Shown here in pieces: positions 31,890 through 44,423 of a stretch of 64,000 bases of DNA (position 1 is the first letter of the stretch; every line of letters begins with the position of its first letter). Location: assembly GCA_014529385.2 (NCBI GenBank), contig CM043965.1:19076412-19140411 (forward strand), read 5' to 3'. A program made the translations under genes and the position numbers. The notes below the pieces were generated by a model. The model had not been told where the DNA came from, made no database searches, and saw only the letters and a program-made list of their open reading frames with translations. Source of the stretch: Adiantum capillus-veneris (taxonomy: Eukaryota > Streptophyta > Polypodiopsida > Polypodiales > Pteridaceae).

Positions 31890-32156
31890 TTCCTACGTGA
31901 TTCTTACCAAATTTTGATAAGATTCCAGCTTAGCTTCTTCCATGTCTGGAGATGGATAGTTTTCCATTTGTGGCCTGCTTTAAGTCCTGATTGGTAGGCT
32001 TCCAAGGCCGCATTAATAGGCCCAAAAATTTTATCGACCAGAATGGATCATCCAGATTTCACGATTGTTTCCTTGAATTCACTTCCAAATTATTTCAACT
32101 TTTCATGGAATACCTTCTTTGCTTTCTCCTCGATTTCAACCCGTTGTTTTTGTTTC

Positions 32157-34710
32157 TCATCTCATATCTTTTACTTCTGCTCCTTTTGATTCTTTGAGAA
32201 GAAGCTTTTGTATATTTAAATCATCAGAGGAGTTGTGTTTCTTTTTCTTGGCCTCGTCTCTAGTGATTATCTTGATTGGAACAATCGGTTCACTCTCTGA
32301 TGAGCTACTAGGTATCACTTGAACTACGTTTACTACGGTTTTACCCTTGTTCAAAGGATTTTTAGGAAAATCTTCCGGAAAGTGTCCTCTCTTTTTGCAA
32401 CATTGTATGCAATAGGGTTCAATTGGTTTGAGGGTTTTCTCAGGATTTGGAGATTCATTTTTCCAATGATCATCAGCACCACATTTATGACATTTTCCTG
32501 TTCTTGGCTTCATCATGGGTCTTACCATGGGAGGTCTGAAACCTTGATTAGCTACAAAATACATTGGTGTAAGCTCTAGTGAAGCATAAGTCACTGTTTC
32601 TTCCACTGGTGGTGGATGCGGATTCTACCAATCTCCTTCTACCATTCCTGCAAATGGACTAGACTCTGCATAGGTGTAAGAGGCACTAATGCTTGTTCAT
32701 CTATGACTCCTTCAGAGTGCATGTACTTTACAGGAACTGCATTATGTCGTAGATACAGAGGTTGTTGTCCCAACATAGGTTGAGGTCTTTCCATACCCAT
32801 TGGTGGTCTTTGAGCTTGGGCTATATTAGGCTAATATTTGTACATGGGTTGTCCTTGTGGCCGCATGGGCACGTACTGAACATTCCCATCATACTTTGGT
32901 CTGAAGTAGCACTCGTGGGTCTCATGGTTGGTTCATTTACCCTCAATCGCACAACATTTTTGTGGCCTAATTGATTCTCCTTGTGGGGGTATCTCTTGTC
33001 CTGGTCCTCTCATAAGTGCTTTTTGCATGTTGTTCATCATGTCGTTCATCCTTTTAAGCATATCTTCTATGGGTGAGAGTGGTGCTGCAGCAACCGTTCC
33101 TACTTGTGCTAGTTTAGTAGATGCTATCTTCTTGCTTTGGTTATCCTTAGGGACTTCTTGTTCGTTGAAAATTTTTCAATTGTCTCCTAAGTCAATAGCA
33201 TCTGAAACATACACTTCTAGGGTTGTATGCTTTTTACTATAGAGTATAGCATGAAGTTCTTTGTTTAGCAATCCCTCTAGGAACAAAGATACAAGTCGTT
33301 CTTCTGCAGGTATCTCCATCTCTGGACATATGGCAATGTATTGTTTCATCGAGTTGCACAATCCCTAATAGACTCACCATGTTTCTGTTTAAAGATGTAG
33401 ATTTGAGCTACATATTATGTTTGATCCCCATTTTGAAACAAGCAGCTACAAATCCTTGAGCTAATGTGTTCAAGTCCATGATTGACCTTGGTGGAATGTT
33501 TTGGAACCATGTCAATGATTTTCTGTCTAATGTCATTCCAAACCCCTCGAATTGAGTATGGAAATTGAATATATGCTTTGCTCTTAGCACTTGCTTAAAG
33601 CTTGCTAAGTGGTCGTATGGATCCCCTGTTCCACTGTATTTTCTGACCCATTTTTGAAATACAGCTGGTCTGACGCATCTGTTCGGTTCAACTCCTAGTC
33701 TTCTGGCAATTAGTTCTGTTCTGAGTCCTTCAAACAAGTTTGTTGGAAATAGTGACTCGTGTAACCCTGGAGTGGCCTTAGTGTCACCCGTTTTCCTACC
33801 TGATGAGGTGGTTCCTGGTTTCTTCACATTACTCTCAGATGATCTCTCACGATGTTCATCTCTTGGAATGTTTATGGTCCTTGCCCCAATATCCAATCCC
33901 GCATGAAATACCCTTGGTATTTGGTTTGTTCTACCTCCTCAAGAGTCATCATAACAAAGTTGTTGTTATAACAATCCCTAAACAGGTAGGTTGGTAGGTC
34001 CGCTGATCCCTTATCTTTGATCTTGAAGATATAGATGATCTTCATGGCCGTTAATTGTCCTGGTTTGGCATGAGAAGTCCACAAAAGATCTTTTATGTTT
34101 CTATCTTCCCAACAATAGATCCCAATCCTAGGATTAGCCATACTAAGCCGTTTCAAAGGCTTCAAGTATATTTGATCGTATCCCTCGAATTCTAAAGTTG
34201 ACGGTTCTTCTTTTGCTGACATATCTGGTATTATGGTGTTTACTTCTAACCCCCATTTGTCTATCACATCAAGGTTTCCGACTTGTATATACTGAGTTTC
34301 ATTTTGATCCATGTACATTTTTCCTTGTTTGTTTACCCTAATCTCTTCTTCGAACTCAGTACCATGGTCATCGATGCGAATAGTATACTCCTCGTTAGGG
34401 TCCAAGTAAACCTGGGCTCCATGATGGTTAGTCTTGTAAAAAGATAGTATATGCTTATAGCGCACTGTTGTTCCGGTTTCCAAGTGAGTCGATAAGAAGA
34501 CATTTCGGATATTGAATCTGAAAAAGTATCTATGACTTCTTCAGGAATTGTGTGCAAGGAACTACCTTGATTCACACTTTCTTCAGTGGATTCTCTACTG
34601 GAGGTTTCTCCGAGTATGCCCTGTTTTCCTAGTACATGACCAGATCTAAGGTTCATATAGACTAATGAATCCCTGGATAGAGTACTCACCTTGGATTGAC
34701 TTTTCGTCAA
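32157..34710 (-). pseudogene. gag of element H, broken
   Basis: The N-terminal part (33,872-34,710) is of a type I do not recognise. The capsid-like core (33,408-33,896) has RKYSGTGDPYDHLASFKQVL and LTWFQNIPPRSI, the retrotransposon gag motif. It continues at 33,176-33,361 and ends with two zinc knuckles near 32,400-32,500. The first is CHKCGADDHWKNES (last Cys lost); the second is CIQCCKKRGHFPEDF (last Cys lost). There are several frameshifts. Confidence 0.75.
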
Positions 34711-36377
34711 TTTCCACTTGATTTAATTGCAACTTTCTATCAAGCCATTGATTCCTCGTCTACAACCTGATTCCTGTACAAATTTGATCAAGTTAACTAT
34801 TCTTCTATAAAGACAGTAGAGTTTTTGCTAACTCTCATGATTGGTCTCTGTGTATCACTTCAAATCGAGCTACGGGAGTCAAAATTTGACTTTCAAATTC
34901 GACTTTAGCAAAAATTCTGATTGTACATGAATCAATTTTGATCCGATTGAATCCAAAAGTGCCCAGTGGCTTAATATTATGTTGGTCTATCACTGCATAA
35001 GCTCAAAAGTCAAATCGATGTCTCTGGATAACAAAAGTAAATAATCGTGATTATTTACTTTTGTAAGTTTTTTGTACTTTTTTGATTGGTTTGGCAAGTA
35101 TACAACTTTTTAAGGTCCCTGGACAAGTTTCATCAAGTTTTGACAAAATTTGATCAAGTTTATCAGCTGTTTTATGTCCGTAGACTCTGATTTCGAGAAT
35201 CTGGCTTACGTCACACTTTTGGGAAAGTTTCATCAAGTTTGGACAATTTTTTGTCTAATGGTCATCAATTATCTGTCCGCAAACTAACTTTACAATTTTA
35301 GTCACAATTTTCAATCCAGTGATCCAAATCTTACCAAATTTGGTTTATGGGCTTATTATAACATGTTAAAACTAGTGGTATGCTGACTTGGTCAAAAAAG
35401 TGGACACGTATAAATAATTGCGATTATTTACTACTGATAATTTTTTGCATCTTCTGGTCAACTGAGCATGTATACATGTTTATCACATCAATATAAGCCT
35501 ATGAATCAATTTTCAACAAGTTTGGACAAATTTTTTTCAATTCACACTCAAGATTTAAAAAGGCAGTACAAACTTTAGTTTTTACCAAGTTTTTTGTTAG
35601 TTTAGTGATCCATATCTCTTCAGCCTTTACAAAAGTTGTTTGTATACCGGTATGAACCTTGATCAATTTAGAGCAAAAGGTTAATAATCACAATTATTAA
35701 CTTTAGGCTTGAAATGAACACTCTTTTGTAAATTTTTTAACGACAGTATTTATATGAGCTATTTTAAGCCTATGAATCAAGTCAAAACTTAATTTGGCCT
35801 AAAATATCAAGAAAAAGTAAATAATCTGAGTTTTGATCAACTCGTGAAATTTTTACCTTGAAGTGTCTTTGAGCTTACCAACTGGTTCAGACAACTCTCA
35901 AGCTTATTCTCGAGTTGGATTGAGTGGTCTCAAGTCTTTTCGAGCTATTTCTAGCCGTAGACCTGAAATTCTGCAACTTCCAATAATAACTTACACTTGA
36001 TTATTTTAGAGAGAGCAATGTTCTAAAATCCACCTCAGATCCTACTTACCCTACTCCTAGATTCTCATGCAATGGGGTTGTGGCCAGTGTCCACAAACAC
36101 TTGTTTTCTTATGTTTTATGTTTTTTTGAGCACTGATCTTAAGACTTGTCTCGTCTACCAATCAATCTCAAAATCCTTATCTAATTCTACAATCCTACAA
36201 TCCTAAAGGCACTCAACAAGTACGATAACTTCCAAGCTACCTCTACACAGCAAAAGACGACAACCTTAAGCTATGCGGTTTCTAAAAGAAGGTTTTGAAC
36301 TCTAGGTGAACCTAGAGGAAGTTAAAGGACAATTACACAGGACGCTCATGTTTTTTCGTAGTTTAGGTCTCTTCGAT
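34711..36377 (-). other. 5' leader of element H
   Basis: No coding content. It contains repeated variants of the palindrome AATAATCGTGATTATT at about 35,040, 35,412 and 35,683, spaced about 300 bases, with accompanying AAGTTTGGACAA and similar phrases, so the leader appears built from diverged tandem units. Confidence 0.6.
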
Positions 36378-36394
36378 CCCCGACAGCGGCGCCA
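36378..36394 (-). other. Primer binding site of element H (tRNA-Asp type)
   Basis: Minus strand TGGCGCCGCTGTCGGGG, two bases inside the LTR end. It closely matches the TGGCGCCGTTGCCGGGGA sequence known from Tat/Athila-type plant elements, complementary to tRNA-Asp. Confidence 0.8.
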
Positions 36395-36396
36395 AA

Positions 36397-37314
36397 TGTG
36401 GGACGCATGTCTAACCTCACCATCCTATCTTATTACAGTATTAGCGAGAACCACGATTAATTTGTCAAACCATGGGACGAAGTTGACTCTACTAGTGCAT
36501 AGAGGCTACAAGAGGTTGTCAACCTCTCAAAAAACAACTTACAACTCGCATCCAACTCAAGATACACTCAAGTGACTGAAATCACAAAAAGCCAATCGCT
36601 CATCGGCAAACAATTCACATCCGTTACAGCATCAAATGACATCCAAACGTAACGAAACTTCTAGGACAAGTTTATAAGACATAAGAACACATGCTTATGG
36701 TCTCAAACACCACTTTAGGTCAAGTTCCAAAATCGCGATTATTAACAGCAGTGGATTTTTGACCTAGTCATTTTCGACCCAGAATGTAGCTAAATGCTTA
36801 GCAATGATGCCCCAATACCCCCCCTATGCTTACTTTTCAATTTAAAAGTGTAAATTTCTAGTTATAATGAAATTAGGCTGCAGGTCGACGATGCCAAAAG
36901 CTACGAAATACTGTGAACTGCTTACGTCAATGCGTAGAGCTCTTATCTATGGTTGCAATGCAGCAAACACAATCGCAATGTGACAACAAGGGAGGGAGTA
37001 GGAAGCGCGAGGAGAGAAGTGAGCTCCGTTAGCTCACTTGTGTATTTATTATCTAAAAACTTATAAAAAACTTACAAAAATTGTCATTTATACCTTAGCC
37101 AAGGTTTTTGGGTGGTCAAAACTAATAATCTAGAGCTCTACCAAAGCTGGGTAATGACTGGCTTATACAATCTGGAAGCTTGTGGTCCCCGGCTCATTAA
37201 TTACAGAGTTTATCCGAGAAAATAGGAGTTATAATATTCTCGATTTATCAAAATAATAAATATTTTACAAAGAGAACTCCGAAAAATGTTGTCCGTATTA
37301 GCTTGCTGCTAACA
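36397..37314 (-). repeat. 5' LTR of element H (uninterrupted)
   Basis: Minus-strand start TGTTAGCAGC, end GTCCCACA. It carries the uninterrupted site GGCAAACAATTCAC at 36,605 that reveals where the DNA transposon entered the sister LTR. Confidence 0.9.
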
Positions 37315-38254
37315 TACCTCTCAACCCGTGCTTACACTACCGGATCTCTCAAAACCATTTGAGGTCAAATGTGATTCTTATGGAGATTTTCTTGGGAGCA
37401 GTTTTGCTTCAAGAAGGGTATGCCATAGCATATGAGAGTCAAAGACTCAATTTCGACGAATGAGTATTTGACATCTACCAGAGGAGCAACTAGTTGTCCT
37501 ACATGCCCTTGACTCTTGGAAGCACTATCTATTGGGGACTCCATTCATCTTACAGACGGACCACCAAAGGTCTCAAGTACTTGATGACGCAAACCAAGCT
37601 CTCCAACAAACAAATGAGGTGGAAATTTTTTCTTTTGAAATTCAATTTTTATAATGCTAGTAAGCATAATCAAGTGGCCGATGCATTATCATGATGACCG
37701 AGGAAAAATGTGGTGTCTTTAGTAACTCACAATGATTTATCTTCTATGATAGATGAGTATTCTACTGACCCCAATTTTAAAGATATAATTTCAGCCCTTG
37801 CCTTCGAGAGGAAAGAAGAACCATTCATCTTGCAAGATGGTTATCTTCTCTATGGAAATAGGCTTTGTGTTACTCACTCTCTTCGTGAAAAAGTGATGTA
37901 TGAATCCCATGCTCCTCCCTATGTGGGGTGTCAAGGGATTCAACCTACCCTTCATGGAGTAGAGAATTATTTCTATTGGCCTACCATGAAGACGGACATA
38001 CAAGACTATGTGTCAAAATGTGTGGTATGCCAAAAGACAAAGTATGATAGGGGGAAGCAACCTAGATTACTCCATCCTTCGCCAATTCATAATCCACCAT
38101 GGGAGAGCATATCCATGGAATTTATCTTTGGATTGCCCAAGTTCATCCATGGGATATATGGGAATATGGACAATAGTAGACATATTTAGTAAACAAGCAC
38201 ATTTTATACATGTCAAAAAGACTACTAAGGCACACCAAATGGCAACCCTCTATG
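37315..38254 (+). pseudogene. Copy C, right part: RNase H and integrase
   Basis: Homology resumes with CTCTCAACCCGTGCTTACAC (RNase H) and continues through the tether region and integrase zinc domain (YVSKCVVCQKTK) to the first catalytic Asp region (MEFIFGLPK) and THQMATL-equivalent. There it stops abruptly at 38,254. In MEFIF the usual Asp of MDFI is Glu. Several frameshifts are present. Confidence 0.8.
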
Positions 38255-38307
38255 AGTGTGTGAATGCGGTGCGTGTGTGGAGAGCCAGAAGGTTGGGGGG
38301 GCAAGAG

Positions 38308-38321
38308 AGAGAGAGAGAGGG

Positions 38322-38372
<51 letters not shown>
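38308..38372. repeat. (GA)n microsatellite
   Basis: GA run interrupted by GGGGCAC. It lies just beyond the truncated end of copy C. Confidence 0.95.
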
Positions 38373-38376
<4 letters not shown>

Positions 38377-38899
38377 GCCGGATGTGGGGTGGAGCTCCCA
38401 AATCTCACTGTATGAGCACAATGTGAGAACGAGTGAGAGCTCCTTACTCTTTGTATGTATAAAGAATAAGGAGATAAATGTGGGCACTTGGACACTGGAC
38501 GACGGTCATGGGCAAAGCACAATGAGGTACACCGCCTTTACCTAACATTCTCTCACTAAAGACTATGTGCCGATAACTAGAGGTGAGAGAAGAAGACTCT
38601 CAACCTAGTGTAGATGCAACATGCATACCATTAAGGGTAGAGCTATGATGAGACTCATGATACATCTATCGAATGACAACCTACATGGCTCCATAATGCG
38701 ACATGAGAGACGCAAATGCAGACAAAATATGCACTATGTGTGCCAGCCTATTCCTATCAGCAACCTCAGTGCCATATGCATACTCATCAGGAACCACCTG
38801 ACTATGCATCACCATGTGAGCATCGTCTGGCAAAGGCATATCTGCTGAGAATGACTCCAAAATAAAAAAATCAGCACCACTACAATCACACACAGCTGT
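38373..38899. other. Unclassified, no gene recognised
   Basis: No coding or element signature could be assigned. It may be flank or the 3' remainder of the copia relic to the right. Confidence 0.3.
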
Positions 38900-39900
38900 T
38901 GTCTAAAGGACACTGTCGCCCTCAAATGTATCAGACGCATCATAGAACAATGCATCGGTCTCTGGATCATTTGATGTCACCTCAACTAATGACTGACAAA
39001 GCTGTGCATCCCCAGAGATACCATTGTCTGCGTGAACGTCACCAAAAGACAAATACACAACCTACTCTCCATGCAACACATCCTCAAAAGAAACACGTCT
39101 AGTCTCTCGCTCCAAACCACTCCTAGCACCTCTGGCTATCACCATGCATCTGAAATGCCCGCTCTCCAAGTAGTACACAATGTCCACTAGTCTTTAACAA
39201 CTGACGTGCTGAAATGCCAACTCTGGTTGATTCCTGGTGCATAACGTACATCTTGTAGCGTAAGCAATGCACCACTAGGTAAAGACATGCATACATTTAT
39301 AGCGCCCTCTATGTCATATGCTAAACCATCAACAAACTGCACGCAACCAAGTCTCCCACTAGAGAAAGAGAAAAAAAAATCACTACAAGGCGTCATGTGA
39401 AAAACTGCATGCTCATCTAGTAGAAAACGCGTAAACAATATGGTATTCCAAGACAAAGTAGTCTGAAGGCAAGCTAGACTCAAAAGTGACATGTCTGTCA
39501 CATGCATACTCTTTAGTATTTGTCCTCATAGTAGCACCATGCATTTGTCTCTTCCGTTGCCTCATACGCCTGAAGCAATGATGCCTAATATGCCCATCGT
39601 GGCCGCAATTCCAACATGTCAGTCGCTATCGTGAGTGAGCACCGCCTCTAACCTGAAGCATCTCCATATCCATACCAAAACTACGGCAAACAAAGTGGAA
39701 GGTAACTCGGCCACTACACAATGCTCAAAAGCATGATCAATCGCATTAACATTGATGCTCACATATGCATAAAACAACTCCACAATCTGCAAACTTTGCA
39801 AGCATAAACTGGGACAAACTGCTCAACCGAGCGTAAATCGCATAACCATGTACGCAAGTAGAGAGCAAACTAGCTCAAAATGCATCCCACAAGAGAATCT
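38900..39900 (-). mobile_element. Ty1/copia relic: gag end and protease
   Basis: On the minus strand a zinc knuckle CWNCGHDGHIRHHC (about 39,590-39,630) is followed by a protease-like region (39,187-39,507). That region has FHMTPCSDFFFSFSSGRLG and SGALLTLQDVRYAPGI, matching the copia layout in which the protease is followed by the LxDVRYxPG motif. The D-S-G active site is lost (LLDEHAVFH). Frames are heavily broken, and no reverse transcriptase or LTR is identified. Confidence 0.65.
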
Positions 39901-41250
39901 GCCTGCAAAAATATGCAAAAACCAGTGAAACCTGTGACTAGCCTGTATTGTAGCCACACAAGCATATGCAAATTCGCACTCCTATGAGGGTGGGTATAAG
40001 AACACCAAACCGTGTCCAAATTGACAAAACTTGTCAAAAGTGAGAGTAAACACTCCATCACTGTCAAAGTGGGAATATATCGACCATTGTACAAGATGGC
40101 ATAACACTGCAAACTTTTATGGCAAGAAGATGGGGAAAAATGAACAAAATTTTCTTTGCAAAATGACTCAAAACTCAACGCAAACCGCAAGCCAAAAAAA
40201 GTACAGATAACTGCCAGAGTGGGAGTCAACTCAACCACTAAACCATCAGAGAGTAAATTGCAAATATGTATAAACCATGGCAATAAATCTTGGAAAAATT
40301 CAGCAGAGTTTCCATTGGAAACTGAGCAAAAACTCAAAAAATCTCACCAAATACGCATGACAATAGACACTGTCTCAGCAAGATCCACAAATGGTCTACA
40401 TGTAATGCCAATAGCCTAGCTAACTAGCTCACTCATGATCGAGCAGCTCTATGCACGTGTATCTGTTCAAAAACAGTGCAAACCTCTAAACCTGCTACCT
40501 ACGAGATATGGCTAGCTCAAATTGTATCCTCATAATGCATATGTAGCATGAAATTGCACAAAATTGTGCTATAAAGCTCTCTGAAATGTCCCACAATCAA
40601 AGAATGCGCATGAAACCGCATCCGGATGTGTGACAATTCGAAAGTCACATCCCAAAGTATCACTTGCATACGCAAAAACAAGGTGAATTATCTCTCAAAT
40701 AGAACCACAGTGTGCCTTACATAGCCAAAGATGAAAACCAAATCACTCTCTACATTGTATCAAACTGCAAAACCTTGATATGTCGAGATTGTTTACAGGA
40801 TGTTGCAAAAAACTCAACACTTAGTATTTCAAGATTTTGATATGACCAGTGCATCCAAAACATGCCAAAACCTTAGGGTAGACTCCTTGATCACATGTAT
40901 CCGAGTCTAGGTGTGAGAGATACATCAGAAACCTCCATTTTGGATCGAAAGAGCAGCATAAACTTGCTGCTATTGCACCTACTATAATTCAGAGTAAAAT
41001 TTTCAAAAATGTACATCATCATCGTGTTTGGAATGTGCCAAAACCCCAATCTAGACTCCTGAATCACATCCATCCGACTCCATGTGATGGAGATATGCAA
41101 AAAATACTATTTCTAGAGCCAAAAATAGCAAAAACGAGCTGCAACACTCCTTGTTCCTGCTCCTTTTCTGCAAAATTCAGCATTTTCTTGCTACACAAGC
41201 TCTACACAAGTGGAATATACATGCCTAAGATGAGATCTAATATCATCGAG
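39901..41250. repeat. Unclassified region with local direct repeats
   Basis: A block with AGACTCC(T)TGATCACAT and CCATCCGACT-like phrases occurs at about 40,888-40,945 and again at 41,052-41,110. It may be the leader or LTR of the copia relic, but no boundary is certain. No genes are seen. Confidence 0.35.
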
Positions 41251-41279
41251 CTATATCCACCTCCACCGAACGTGCTTAA

Positions 41280-41570
41280 GCCACCATAGTCGAGCTCCGT
41301 GGACCTCTAATTTTGGGCATCCCTTGTAGGTTTATAATGACCCTTGGGCCTCTCCATTTTTCGAGCTTCTATACGCAGAGTCTCAGAGTAGAGGACCCAT
41401 GGGTTTTGTACTGTTGCAAATTGATAATAAAGAGGCCAGTGTGTCTGGGCGCAGAACTTCATTGTGCCATGTTGACTCTCTCTCTCTTGTCATGTTCAAT
41501 AATTTTGCAGTTTCTATTTGTGGGTTGCTATTGATTTCTCGCTTGGAGTGTCCAAGCTTGTAACATTTAG
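41280..41570 (+). repeat. LTR fragment, family L (copy L1)
   Basis: Contains the family landmarks GGGCATCCCTTGTAGG, GCAGAGTCTCAGAGTAGAGG, TTGTACTGTTGCAAATTGATAATAAAGA and the end GGAGTGTCCAAGCTTGTAACA. The 5' half is missing. Confidence 0.65.
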
Positions 41571-41639
41571 CCTCCCTTTGCAGAAGCATTTTTGCAATGG
41601 TGAAAAATGAGAAAAATCCATTGCATCAACATTTTAGTA

Positions 41640-41662
41640 TGTGTGTGTAAGTGTGTGTGTGT

Positions 41663-41731
<69 letters not shown>
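41640..41731. repeat. (GT)n-(GA)n compound microsatellite
   Basis: About 68 bases of GT followed by about 23 bases of GA. Confidence 0.95.
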
Positions 41732-41732
<1 letters not shown>

Positions 41733-41734
41733 AG

Positions 41735-41905
41735 GGGAGAGTTGACACGACACAATGGATTTCCGAGCCAAGACACATTGGCCCCAAACACTAGCACCTC
41801 TTTCGATATCTCTTTATTTTTACTCTTCCCAAAGTACAACTCCCAAGGATCCAACTCGTTAATTTTTGAGCGTGCTTGTAAGGCTTGCATGTTTGGACAA
41901 GTCCA
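41735..41905 (-). repeat. LTR fragment, family L, inverted (L2)
   Basis: Its reverse complement reads GAGTTGTACTTTGGGAAGAG and AAGAGGTGCTAGTGTTTGGGGCC, matching the promoter-proximal part of the family L LTR at 43,540-43,610. Confidence 0.6.
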
Positions 41906-42029
41906 TTAGATTGGGTTTTTGTCGGTTGGGGCCCTCTTGAATAATGGATTGTACACTTGTGACGTGAATTATTACATGTCGGTGGGCATTCAAAAACACA
42001 AACATGTAGCCTAGGATAAGAGCGATTTG

Positions 42030-43060
42030 CTCGTCCAATTTCAAGGTGTCAAATGCATCAATGGATAGGAAGATACGGAGATATGGCGAGTTTAGTACCC
42101 TAAAACTCAATGCCGCACACTCACAGGTCAACCCCATGACTTGCAAATGTTAGGTCCCAAAATCCTTTTATAAACAATCCTTCTTTCTTGATGTCTTTTA
42201 GATTTTGCTTGCACTCAACCTTCTGGCATTTCTCGCAGCTAGGAACCCTTCCCCTCTGATGTTTTTGACAGAAATTGTAACCCCTTTGTGCAACAACATT
42301 TTTGCAGCCCTAACAAAGCCATTGTTGCAGCAGTTTTGCATCCCGAATTGCCATTAGCTCAAGCGCCCTTGTTGGCTAATTGAGGAAAGACTATGTTGCT
42401 TCATCCATTGTCCATCCTCAGCCATGCGATTGGCGAGCCCTAACCATCATATTTGATGTGTTCTCTAAATGTGCATGCCATTCTTTTTTTAGCCAGCATT
42501 TAGGCCTTGAATTCCTTTACATGGAGTGTGCAAATCAGCACCATATCTTCCTCTTCGTGTCTCATTAGGGCATCGAATCAGCCTCAGAGGTGCTACATCT
42601 AGAAGAGCAGCCATGATGGTGATCTCATTTGACTCGAGTTGAAAACTCGAGTCTTGCATTGAGGTACATCATCTGAAGATAATACTAATTGAGTCCTAAC
42701 ATGGGAAAGAAAATAAGATCCAGGTTGCGCCACATGGACATTTTGAACCTACTACCGGAGCCAACAATGTCTATAGAGCCCAAGAATTCAATTTGTCTAT
42801 TTGTGAGCCTATTTGTTCCCTAAGATACGAGCAATGTATTCATCTATGTCCTAGGGCAGACACATCACTAGGTAAGGAGATAGGGCCAATTTATTACCCT
42901 AAAATTCAATGTGTGTAGCCACGGTACAACTCATGACATTCGAAAAAACAGGTCCCAAAACCCCTATATAAACAATCTTCTATCTTAATCTCCTCTAGAT
43001 TCTGCTAGCACTCAACCTAGGCTGTGCATAGCACTTTTTGCAGCTAGAACCATCCCCCAC
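42030..43060. repeat. Direct repeat pair of about 210 bases, 800 apart
   Basis: 42,040-42,245 and 42,840-43,050 share ACCCTAAAA(C/T)TCAATG, AGGTCCCAAAA(T/C)CC, a TATA box-like TATAAACAATC and a GCACTCAACC...GCAGCTAG(G/A)A end. The layout could be the terminal repeats of a small non-autonomous LTR element or an old segmental duplication. Confidence 0.5.
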
Positions 43061-43086
43061 TTTGGAAATTCTGGCACAGGTTTTAG

Positions 43087-43718
43087 TGTCATTAAGTGAT
43101 GATGTGGCCTGCCCTGTAGGAAGGAAAATGGTCAAGAGGACAAGGAGTAATTGAACCTAGAAGAACTTGAAGACTTCCGGGCATGAGGCCTAGAATAAGA
43201 GGTTATAATTTTAAAACCTAACCCAACAAGTTGAACCACCTTAAGGAACACCAGATGAGCGACCTAAAACCCTAAAAATCAAAAGCTTGACCTTTGGAAG
43301 TGATTTTTTGTAAAGTGCACCGACATGCAGTATGGATTTTGGTGAATTGTATTGTTGATGCAAACGAGGTAGGTTGTATGGATTTGTTGGTTGCTGGGTA
43401 GTTTTATGTGATGCTTTTGGTACAGATGCTTTTGGGGGTGCAGTGCTTTTAGACTGAATGCTTTTAGACTCTGCTTTTGGCATCCCTTACACTCAAGATA
43501 GAGCATCTGTACGCAAATTTCTCGAAGAGATTTGGACCATCGAGAGTTGTACTTTGCAAGAATAATAATAAAGAAATACCAGAAGGGGTGCTAGTCTTTG
43601 AGGCCAGTGAGTCTTTGCCGTGTCGACTCTGCTCTCTCTCGTCAAGTTCAATGATTTTGCACTTTCTATTTGTGTGTTGCTATTGATTTCTCGCTTGGAG
43701 TGTCCAAGCTTGTAATAG
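43087..43718 (+). repeat. LTR, family L (L3), near complete
   Basis: Starts TGTCATTAAGTGATGATGTGG, passes several GCTTTTGG repeats, GGCATCCCTTACACTC, AATAATAATAAAGAAATACC and ends GTCCAAGCTTGTAATAG. A degraded primer site (TGTTATCATAGTCC) follows. Confidence 0.65.
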
Positions 43719-44384
43719 TGTTATCATAGTCCAAAAATTTTCTTCTTCTAATTGAGGATCCGATCCTCTCGTTAACAAAAATGGGTTTTTGCAAAGAATC
43801 TAACAAAGACAACACCTCTTTGTGAGGAGGTGAAGAAAAGTTGAAACCCGGCATGGGAATTGAGGACGATCTAGGAAAATTTTTGACAGGGAATTTTGCG
43901 AGAGCCCATTATAAACGTCAATTGTAGGTTGAAAAGTATATAAGAAGATTGATTAATTACACCAAACACCTGAAATATGTGAAACATCTGAAGAATTACC
44001 CAATGACAAGATTCATTTGAGATGGTGAGAGGCTATCGATTCTACTCAAGTCAGGAAGGAAGTTAAAAGAAAATCCGAGTGCAAAAAAAATGAAAAACGT
44101 ACTCGCAAAAAGAGTTAGACAGAGCTCTTGAAAAGAAGGTGAACCGGTTAATGAAAGGCTTGAAGTACTAACGGAAGAATAGAAAGCGGTAGATTTTTCC
44201 AATTATTTGGACCGAGAATTGACTTTTGAGGTGGCAAGCAGATCTAAGAAGCATGTTCATTTTGAGGATGACCCAGATTTTTCTTTGTCTTTAGAGAGTT
44301 TCAACAGTTTGTCATCCTCTAGTTGCAATACATAGGAGAAAAGATGGAAGCTGTCACAAAATGATGACATGGAAACACTACCCG

Positions 44385-44388
<4 letters not shown>
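43719..44388 (+). pseudogene. Internal fragment after L3, possible gag N-terminus
   Basis: A broken frame from about 43,780 (MGFCKESNKDN) with HVHFEDDPDFSLSLESFNS near 44,250 resembles the Ser-rich segment of the gag at 45.4 kb. Many stops are present. The region is cut off by the next LTR. Confidence 0.4.

Positions 44389-44423
<35 letters not shown>

Larger units (their letters stand above)
15338..37314 (-). mobile_element. Ty3/gypsy element H (Tat-like), split by the DNA transposon
   Basis: It has LTRs of about 0.88 and 0.92 kb, a tRNA-Asp-type primer site, a 1.65-kb leader, gag with two degenerate zinc knuckles, protease, reverse transcriptase with YMDD, RNase H and part of an integrase, all on the minus strand. 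A further reading frame lies between integrase and 3' LTR. The insertion target is copy C, whose halves resume on each side with TGCCT/TACCT flanks. Long gag, long leader and this primer site fit the non-chromovirus Tat/Athila branch of plant Ty3 elements. The two LTRs differ at many positions, so the insertion is old. Confidence 0.85.
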
